The notes beneath the pieces were generated by a model that worked only from the letters and a program-made list of their open reading frames with translations, did not search any database and had not been told where the DNA came from. Positions 14,193-18,623 of a stretch of DNA of 18,623 bases are shown piece after piece. A program made the translations under genes and the position numbers. How positions within the stretch are numbered: position 1 is the first letter of the stretch; the number at the start of each line of letters is the position of its first letter. This stretch comes from Trueperaceae bacterium (GTDB lineage: Bacteria; Deinococcota; Deinococci; Deinococcales; Trueperaceae), in the NCBI GenBank assembly GCA_011390455.1, contig JAABSI010000058.1, positions 1 to 18,623 of the forward strand, read 5' to 3'.

Positions 14193-14789
14193 GTGCCGCG
14201 CACCCTCCGCTTCGCCACCCTCGCCGTCCTGCTCGTCCTCGCCGGCGCCGGCGCGTACCTGCTCGGCACGCGCCTGGCCCCCGCGCCCGAGCTGGCCGGG
14301 ACCGCGCTGCAGAACCCCCCGGCGGTCGGCGACGCGGTCCTGCTCGACCCGAGCGGCCGCGAGGTCACGCTGCTCGAGGCTGCGGACGGCGCGCGCGTCA
14401 CGCTGGTCTTCTTCGGCTTCACCCGCTGCCCCGACGTCTGCCCGATCACGCTGGCGCGGCTCGCGAAGGTCTACCGCGACCTCGGCGAGCCCGACGACGT
14501 GCAGGTGGTGATGATCACCGTCGACCCGGAGCACGACACCCCGGACGTCGTCGGGCCCTACGCCGCCGCGTTCCACCCCTCCTTCGTCGGTCTCTCCGGC
14601 AGCAACGCGCAGGTGGCGGTCGCCGCGCGCTCGTTCTACGTCGGCTATGCGGACGTCGGCGGCGGCCAGTTCACCCACACCGAGGTGGTCGCGGTCGTCG
14701 ACCGCGACGGCCGCCTGCGCTACGTGTACGGCAACGACAAGGTGCCTCGGCTCGAGGTCGACCTCGAGCGCCTGCGGCGCGTGCTGTAG
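14193..14789 (+). CDS. SCO1/SenC-family copper chaperone, membrane-anchored
   Basis: This 198-residue protein delivers copper to, or reduces, the CuA centre of cytochrome oxidase in characterised relatives. It has an N-terminal anchor (about 5-25, hydrophobic, after Arg residues) and a thioredoxin-like SCO domain. The copper ligands are visible: Cys79 and Cys83 in TRCPDVCPITL, and His162 in FTHTEVVAVVDRDG. MITVDPEHDTPDVV is the usual family segment. An alternative GTG three codons upstream (14184) is possible, but the later GTG follows a TAnnnT box at leaderless spacing. It lies 57 nt after the HD-GYP gene and converges with the Crp/Fnr gene. No cytochrome oxidase genes are visible nearby, so its partner is elsewhere. 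Confidence 0.9.
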   Translation: MPRTLRFATLAVLLVLAGAGAYLLGTRLAPAPELAGTALQNPPAVGDAVLLDPSGREVTLLEAADGARVTLVFFGFTRCPDVCPITLARLAKVYRDLGEPDDVQVVMITVDPEHDTPDVVGPYAAAFHPSFVGLSGSNAQVAVAARSFYVGYADVGGGQFTHTEVVAVVDRDGRLRYVYGNDKVPRLEVDLERLRRVL

Positions 14790-14814
14790 GGTCGGACGCC
14801 GGCGTCGCGTCGGC

Positions 14815-14846
14815 TCCCGCCGCGGCGGCGCGCCGCCGCGGGCGGA
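14815..14846. terminator. Bidirectional GC hairpin between SCO and Crp/Fnr genes
   Basis: The 22-bp perfect palindrome CCGCGGCGGC-GC-GCCGCCGCGG (14820-14841) is flanked by TCC/GGA after a 2-nt mismatch, giving a very stable hairpin in a 59-nt convergent gap. No T-tract follows in either direction. It is a probable two-way terminator or transcription roadblock. Confidence 0.6.
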
Positions 14847-14848
14847 CC

Positions 14849-15505
14849 TCAGTTCAGCAGCGGGCCGTGGGCCGCATCGCGCAGGCGGGCCGGGTCGAAC
14901 AGGTAGCGTCCGCGGGTGCCCTCGAGCAGCCCGCGCTGGCGCAGCTCGGAGAGCGTGAGCGTGGTCGTCTCGCGGGCGGCGCCGACGAGGGCCGCCAGGT
15001 GCTCGTGGGTGAGCGGCAGGGTGAGCCGGACGCGGCCGTCGTCGCCGCGCTGGCCGAAGCGCTCGCCCAGGCGGACCAGCGTGCGCGCCAACCGAGCGGC
15101 GACCGGCAGGTCGACCTCCTCGAGCGCGTGCCGCAGCTGCACGAGGTAGGCGTCCGCGGCACGGGCGAGCGCGATCGCGTGCTCGGGCCGGCCGGGGTCG
15201 ATGGCACGCGTGACGACGGCGGCCGAGAGTGCCTCGGCCGTATCGCCGTACGTCTCGGCGCTGGGCGTGAGGGCGCCGACGAGGTCGCCGGGACCCGCGA
15301 CGGCCACGATTCGCTCTCGACCGGACGGCAGCGTCAACGACAGCTTGACCAGGCCGGCCTCGATCGCGAAGGACGCCGCGACCGGCTCGCCCACGCGGTA
15401 GAGCGAATCACCGCGGCCCAGCGTCCGCGCCGGCGACGGCGCGAACCAGGTCGGCGGCGCCGCGTGGTTCGCGGGCAGGAGCGCGCGGGAGGCGTCGTGC
15501 GGCAT
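14849..15505 (-). CDS. Crp/Fnr-family transcription regulator
   Basis: This 218-residue protein has a cyclic-nucleotide-binding fold (about 28-105, RGDSLYRVGEPV and GLVKLSLTLPSGRERIVAVAGPGDLVG), a dimer helix (about 115-150) and a Crp winged helix (about 160-212) with LTHEHLAALVGAARETTTLTLSELRQRGLL. The cAMP-contacting Arg-Ser/Thr pair of true Crp is not seen (YGDTAEAL instead), so it probably does not need cAMP. There is no N-terminal cysteine cluster, so it is not an FNR-type iron-sulfur sensor. In the recognition helix Arg178 and Glu179 match Crp Arg180 and Glu181, but the Arg185 position is Leu. ATG 15505 follows TATGAT by 6 nt, so it is probably leaderless. It is divergent from the Wzz-like gene. 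Confidence 0.88.
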   Translation of the reverse strand: MPHDASRALLPANHAAPPTWFAPSPARTLGRGDSLYRVGEPVAASFAIEAGLVKLSLTLPSGRERIVAVAGPGDLVGALTPSAETYGDTAEALSAAVVTRAIDPGRPEHAIALARAADAYLVQLRHALEEVDLPVAARLARTLVRLGERFGQRGDDGRVRLTLPLTHEHLAALVGAARETTTLTLSELRQRGLLEGTRGRYLFDPARLRDAAHGPLLN

Positions 15506-15511
15506 GGTTGC

Positions 15512-15517
15512 ATCATA
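15512..15517 (-). promoter_or_regulatory. -10 box for leaderless Crp/Fnr mRNA
   Basis: TATGAT (complement of 15512-15517), one base off the TATAAT consensus, ends 6 nt before the ATG at 15505. There is no ribosome-binding site. It supports this start over the longer frame to 15577. Confidence 0.6.
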
Positions 15518-15550
15518 CGGGGGTGGCGGCGCGCGCGCGGTGACGGGGGG

Positions 15551-15556
15551 TAGCAT
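15551..15556 (+). promoter_or_regulatory. -10 box for leaderless Wzz-like mRNA
   Basis: TAGCAT lies 7 nt before the ATG at 15564, the mirror of the Crp/Fnr arrangement in the same 58-nt divergent gap. No -35 box is evident in the GC-rich sequence between them. Confidence 0.5.
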
Positions 15557-15563
15557 GGCGGGC

Positions 15564-16769
15564 ATGAGTGACGCCACGCCCGCCCGAGCCCCGAGCCCGG
15601 CGCCGCCCTCCGACGAGATCTCGCTGCGCGAGCTCTACCTGGTGCTCAAGCGGCGCGCGCCGTGGATCGTGGCGGCGGCGGCGGTCGCCGCGATCGCCGT
15701 CGGCCTGTTCCTCAACTCGCGCGCGCCGAGCTACGTGGCGGAGGCCACGGCGGTGGTGGCCCGGGCCCCGATCGAGGTCGACCTCGGCACCTCCCTGCGG
15801 TTCCGCCCGGAGGTCAACCTGACCTTCGACACCTACCAGACGCTCGCCTTCTCACGCGGCGTGCTGGAGGAGCTCGCGCTCGAGCGGTCGGTCGGGGTCG
15901 CCGAGCTCCGGCGCGCCCTGACCCTGGAGCGCGTCACCGGGGCGGCGAACCAGTCCACGAGCTTCCTGGCGGTGGCGCACCAGGTGGCCGACCGCGACCC
16001 CCAGCGGGCCGCGCGGCTGGCGAACCTGTGGGCCGAGGCGACCGTCCGGCGTGCGCGCGACCTGCTGCTGGAGAACCTCGACGCCGTGGAGGTCATCACG
16101 GGCGAGGGGCTGGACGCGGCCCGCGAGGCGCTGCTGGAGGCAGAGAGCGCCTTTCAGGACTACACGGCCGAGGTGGCCATCGAGGCGCTGCGCGCGCGGT
16201 CCGTCGCGCTCCTGGAGGCCGAGAGCGAGACCATCGTCGGCCAGCGCGACGCGCGCCTGTCGCTGACGCAGCTGCGCTCCGAGCTGGAGGTCCTGCAGGC
16301 GCAGCGCCGCAGCGACGGCGATGGCGGCCTGCCCGTCGTCTTGACGGGCGCGCCCGAGGTCACGTTGACGCTGGACGGCGCGATCGCCTCCGTGCAGGCG
16401 AGCGTCGCCGGGCTCGAGGCACGCCTCGCGGCCTGGAGCGACGAGGCCGAGCGCATCACCGCCGAGCGCAGCGCGGTCGCCCGGGAGCTCGCGAACGCGA
16501 GCGTGCGCCTCAGCCAGCTGCAGCGCGCGGTCGACGACCAGGCGCGCCAGGTCGACGCGCTGGCGACCGTCGAACCCGGCGTGGCGTACGTCGCGCAGGT
16601 CGCGCCGTCGGGCGCGAGGGTGCTCAGCGCCGCGCTGGTGCCCACCGAGGCCGAGTCGCGTCGCGTGCTGCTGATCGCGCTGCTGGCCGCGGTGGTCGTC
16701 GGCTTCGCCGGCGTGGTCGTCGCGCTGCTGGCCGAGGCCGTGCGCGACCCGCGGGTGAACGGCGCCTAG
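15564..16769 (+). CDS. Wzz/GumC-like bitopic membrane protein with coiled coil
   Basis: This 401-residue protein has the layout of polysaccharide chain-length or co-polymerase proteins. A cytosolic Pro-rich N-terminus and ISLRELYLVLKRR precede TM1 (about 32-51). A long extracytoplasmic part starts with SYVAEATAVVARAP and continues as Ala/Glu/Leu-rich helices with coiled-coil character (about 165-345). TM2 (about 368-390) and a short cytosolic tail complete it. No kinase domain is fused. The ATG at 15564 follows a TAnnnT box at leaderless spacing. No glycosyltransferase or polymerase gene is adjacent, so a role in exopolysaccharide export is inferred only from topology. The next gene starts 7 nt after its stop. 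Confidence 0.75.
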   Translation: MSDATPARAPSPAPPSDEISLRELYLVLKRRAPWIVAAAAVAAIAVGLFLNSRAPSYVAEATAVVARAPIEVDLGTSLRFRPEVNLTFDTYQTLAFSRGVLEELALERSVGVAELRRALTLERVTGAANQSTSFLAVAHQVADRDPQRAARLANLWAEATVRRARDLLLENLDAVEVITGEGLDAAREALLEAESAFQDYTAEVAIEALRARSVALLEAESETIVGQRDARLSLTQLRSELEVLQAQRRSDGDGGLPVVLTGAPEVTLTLDGAIASVQASVAGLEARLAAWSDEAERITAERSAVARELANASVRLSQLQRAVDDQARQVDALATVEPGVAYVAQVAPSGARVLSAALVPTEAESRRVLLIALLAAVVVGFAGVVVALLAEAVRDPRVNGA

Positions 16770-16776
16770 GCCCACG

Positions 16777-17619
16777 TTGCGCCTCGCCCTCCTGGCCGAC
16801 GTCCACGGCAACCTGCCCGCCTTCGAGGCGGCGCTGGCGGCCGCCAGGCGCGAGTCCCCCGACCTGCTGGTGGTCGCCGGCGACGTCGTCAACGGGGGCC
16901 CGGACTCGGGCGCCTGCTGGCAGCTGGCGCGGGCCGAGGCGGGCCTGCTGCTGCGCGGCAACCACGAGCGCTACGCCATCGACCTCGGCACGCCCGCCGG
17001 CGATCCCGCCTGGCTCGGGCCCCGCTTCCGGCCGCTCGCCTGGACGGTGGCCGAACTCGCGGGCCTGCTCGACGACGTGCGCGGGGCGCCGATCGAGGCG
17101 CGCGTCGACGACGCCGTCTACGTCATGCACGCCGCCCCGGGCGACGACCACGCGGGCGTCTTCCCGTGGACGCCCGACGACGAGCTCGCGCAGCTCTTCG
17201 CGGGGGTCGACGCCGAACTGCTGCTGCGCGCCCACAACCACCTGCCGTTCCACCGCACCCTGGAGGACGGTCGCCTGCTGGTGAGCGCTGGTGCGGTCGG
17301 CCTGGCGCTGGCGGGGCGGCCCGAGGCCCAGTGGGCGCTCCTCACGCGTGAGCCCCGCGGCTGGCGCGTCGAGCACCGCAGTACCCCGTACGACGTCGCC
17401 GCGGCGCTGCGGCGCTTCGACGAGAGCGGCTACCTCGACGCGGCGGGGCCCGTCGGCGCCCTGTTCCGCCGCGAGGTGGCGACCGGGTCGCACCAGCTGG
17501 TGCCGTTCATGCGCTTCGAGCGGGCGTGGCGCGCCGCGAACGGCGGCGCGGTCGACGGTCGCGACGGGGACGCCGCGCTCGAGGCGGCGCTCGCCGAGTT
17601 CCTGCGCCCGCGGCCGTAG
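16777..17619 (+). CDS. Calcineurin-like metallophosphoesterase (YfcE/MJ0936-like)
   Basis: This 280-residue protein has the metal-binding motifs of the family in order: ADVHGN (Asp8, His10), AGDVVNGG (Asp36), RGNHE (Asn62, His63), YVMHAAPG (His118) and RAHNHLPF (His153, His155). The last is usually GHTH, so the Gly-to-Ala and Thr-to-Asn changes are minor variants. The domain ends near residue 200. The remaining about 80 residues are a C-terminal extension seen in some relatives. The TTG start, seven bases past the Wzz-like stop, gives MRLALLADVHGN directly, so the start is secure. Translational coupling with the membrane gene is likely. Substrate is unknown. Phosphodiesters or phosphoprotein are possible. 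Confidence 0.88.
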   Translation: MRLALLADVHGNLPAFEAALAAARRESPDLLVVAGDVVNGGPDSGACWQLARAEAGLLLRGNHERYAIDLGTPAGDPAWLGPRFRPLAWTVAELAGLLDDVRGAPIEARVDDAVYVMHAAPGDDHAGVFPWTPDDELAQLFAGVDAELLLRAHNHLPFHRTLEDGRLLVSAGAVGLALAGRPEAQWALLTREPRGWRVEHRSTPYDVAAALRRFDESGYLDAAGPVGALFRREVATGSHQLVPFMRFERAWRAANGGAVDGRDGDAALEAALAEFLRPRP

Positions 17620-17653
17620 GGCGCGGACCTACGCCGGTTGGCGTTCCCGCGCC
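17620..17653. terminator. Two-part hairpin between phosphoesterase and pyrC
   Basis: GGCGCGG (17620-17626) pairs with CCGCGCC (17647-17653). Nested inside, ACGCC (17631-17635) and GGCGT (17640-17644) form a second stem with a GGTT loop. It begins one base after the phosphoesterase stop, in the convergent gap. It is probably a two-way terminator despite lacking a T-tract. Confidence 0.5.
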
Positions 17654-17671
17654 GGTCTCTATGCGCGGGCC

Positions 17672-17691
17672 CGCACGCCGTTAGGCGTGCG
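17672..17691 (-). terminator. Hairpin spanning the pyrC stop codon
   Basis: CGCACGCC (17672-17679), loop GTTA, GGCGTGCG (17684-17691) forms a perfect 8-bp stem whose loop contains the TAA stop of pyrC. It could mark the 3' end of the pyrC message with the neighbouring 17620-17653 hairpin. Confidence 0.4.
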
Positions 17692-18623
17692 CACGGTCGA
17701 ACGCCACCCGCCCCGCCACCAGCGTCATCGAGGGCCAGCCGCGCAGCGCGCGGCCGTCCCAGGGCGAGAACTTGGCCTTGCTCAGGAAGGTCGCGGGGTC
17801 GACGGCCGCCTCGGTGTCGAGGTCGAGCAGCACGACGTCGGCGGGCGCGCCGGGGGCGAGCGTCGGCTCGGGCCAGCCCATGACCCGCGCGACGCCGCCC
17901 TGCAGCAGCTCGAGCAGGCGCGCGAGGTCGAGATCGCCGGCGAGCACGAGGTCGGTGTAGAGCAGCGGGAAGGCGACCTCGATGTTCGGCAGCCCGAAGG
18001 GGGCCCGCAGGGCGTCGCGGTCCTTCTCGGCGCGGGTGTGCGGCGCGTGGTCGCTGCCGAGGCAGTCGACGACGCCCCGGCGGACGGCGTCGCGCAGGTA
18101 GGCGACGTCGTCGCCGGTGCGCAGCGGGGGCGCGACCTTGATCACCGGGTCGAAGGCGCGCCAGGCCTCGTCGGTCAGCGTCAGGTGGTGCGGCGTGACC
18201 TCGCAGGTGACGGGCGCGCCCTGCGCCTTGAACCACTCGACGACGCGCATGCCGCGCTCGCTGCTCACGTGCGCGATGTGCACCCGCGCGCCGGTCATGC
18301 GCGCGACCTCGCAGTCGCGGAAGATCATGATCGACTCCGCCTCGGCCGGGTTGCCGGGCAGGCCGAGTTCGTGCGAGACGGCGCCCTCGTGCATGACGCC
18401 GCCCTGCCGCAGCGAGGGGTCCTCGGAGTGCGTCTGGATGACGAGGCCCAGCTCGCGCACGTACTCGCAGGCGCGCCGCTGCAGGTGCGAGTCCACCACC
18501 GGGATGCCGTCGTCGGTGATCATCACCGCGCCGGCGGCCTGCAGCGCGGCGTAGTCGGCGAGCCGCTCGCCCTTCAGGCCGAGCGACAGCGCGGCCGCGG
18601 GCCGCAGGCGCGCGCGGCCCAGC
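17681..18623 (-). CDS. pyrC: Dihydroorotase, N-terminus beyond the window
   Basis: The last 313 residues of a class I dihydroorotase are present. The frame stays open to the window edge, so roughly the first 110 residues, including the HxH metal site, are missing. Visible family motifs are TDDGIPV (36-42 of the fragment), QTHSED (63-68), VHIAHVSS, CEVTPHHLTL, SDHAPHT and the end segment APADVVLLD with KFSPWDG. The enzyme closes carbamoyl aspartate to dihydroorotate in pyrimidine synthesis. The substrate-binding NPPLR motif reads VAPPLR here, lacking the Asn. Hydantoinase-like relatives are an alternative, but SDHAPH and the KFSPWDG end favour dihydroorotase. An ATG at 18526 is internal, not the start. 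Confidence 0.9.
   Translation of the reverse strand, partial: LGRARLRPAAALSLGLKGERLADYAALQAAGAVMITDDGIPVVDSHLQRRACEYVRELGLVIQTHSEDPSLRQGGVMHEGAVSHELGLPGNPAEAESIMIFRDCEVARMTGARVHIAHVSSERGMRVVEWFKAQGAPVTCEVTPHHLTLTDEAWRAFDPVIKVAPPLRTGDDVAYLRDAVRRGVVDCLGSDHAPHTRAEKDRDALRAPFGLPNIEVAFPLLYTDLVLAGDLDLARLLELLQGGVARVMGWPEPTLAPGAPADVVLLDLDTEAAVDPATFLSKAKFSPWDGRALRGWPSMTLVAGRVAFDRAHA

Noticed and set aside
9822..14678. Open frame of 1618 codons on the minus strand
   Set aside because: It is antisense to the oxidoreductase, HD-GYP and SCO genes, all of which have full family motifs. Its translation is low-complexity Arg/Ala/Asp/Val and matches no domain, so it is a shadow caused by high GC at third positions.
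13475..15553. Plus-strand open frame of 692 codons
   Set aside because: It crosses the HD-GYP end, the SCO gene, the terminator palindrome and the antisense Crp/Fnr gene, and its translation is Arg/Ala/Pro-rich without motifs.

Overview
The window is high-GC bacterial chromosome carrying 16 protein genes, with a partial gene at each end. It shows no tRNA, rRNA, CRISPR array or insertion sequence. Several genes (thioesterase, SCO protein, Crp/Fnr regulator, Wzz-like protein) have a TAnnnT -10 box only 6-7 nt before the chosen start codon and no ribosome-binding site, which implies leaderless mRNAs. That habit, with the GC content and gene content, suggests Deinococcota (Truepera-like). A GC-rich actinobacterium or a related lineage cannot be excluded, and the placement is inference.

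Left block (1-8947): a sugar or sugar-alcohol catabolic locus on the minus strand, read right to left. The order is short-chain dehydrogenase, RbsA-type ABC ATPase, RbsC-type permease, periplasmic binding protein, RpiB-type isomerase, DhaK, DhaL and transketolase (partial). A divergent SorC-family regulator lies at 7868-8947. The genes are joined by ATGA overlaps (dehydrogenase/ATPase, rpiB/dhaK) and an 8-nt overlap (dhaK/dhaL). Two promoters, before the dehydrogenase and before the permease, share one layout: the palindrome CTTGAC-N4-GTCAAG overlaps the -35 box, with an 18-nt spacer to a TAnnnT-like -10 box. A third, one-mismatch copy lies about 144 bp upstream of the second promoter. The palindrome is the likely operator of the SorC regulator.

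The combination of polyol dehydrogenase, DhaK/DhaL kinase, RpiB isomerase, ABC importer and transketolase matches the logic of tetritol catabolism (threitol or erythritol to erythrulose to erythrulose phosphate to erythrose 4-phosphate). That is the leading hypothesis for the locus, not a proven function.

Middle (8948-9971): a convergent hotdog acyl-CoA thioesterase, then a 458-nt intergenic region dense in inverted repeats. It holds a near-consensus CRP-type site (TGTGA-N6-TCACC) centred about 42 nt upstream of a predicted minus-strand start. The predicted transcript is about 160 nt, structured, and ends in a 13-bp terminator-like hairpin. It could be a small RNA or carry a very short ORF.

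Right block (9972-18623): visibly more GC-rich, housekeeping-type genes. These are a membrane Fe-S (CCG-domain) oxidoreductase resembling EtfD-type ETF:menaquinone oxidoreductases, a PAS-PAS-GAF-HD-GYP protein, a SCO1/SenC copper protein, and a convergent Crp/Fnr regulator. The regulator is divergent from a Wzz-like bitopic membrane protein that is tightly followed by a metallophosphoesterase. A convergent dihydroorotase (pyrC), truncated by the window end, closes the block. The convergent junctions SCO/Crp and phosphoesterase/pyrC carry strong GC hairpins that probably act as bidirectional terminators.
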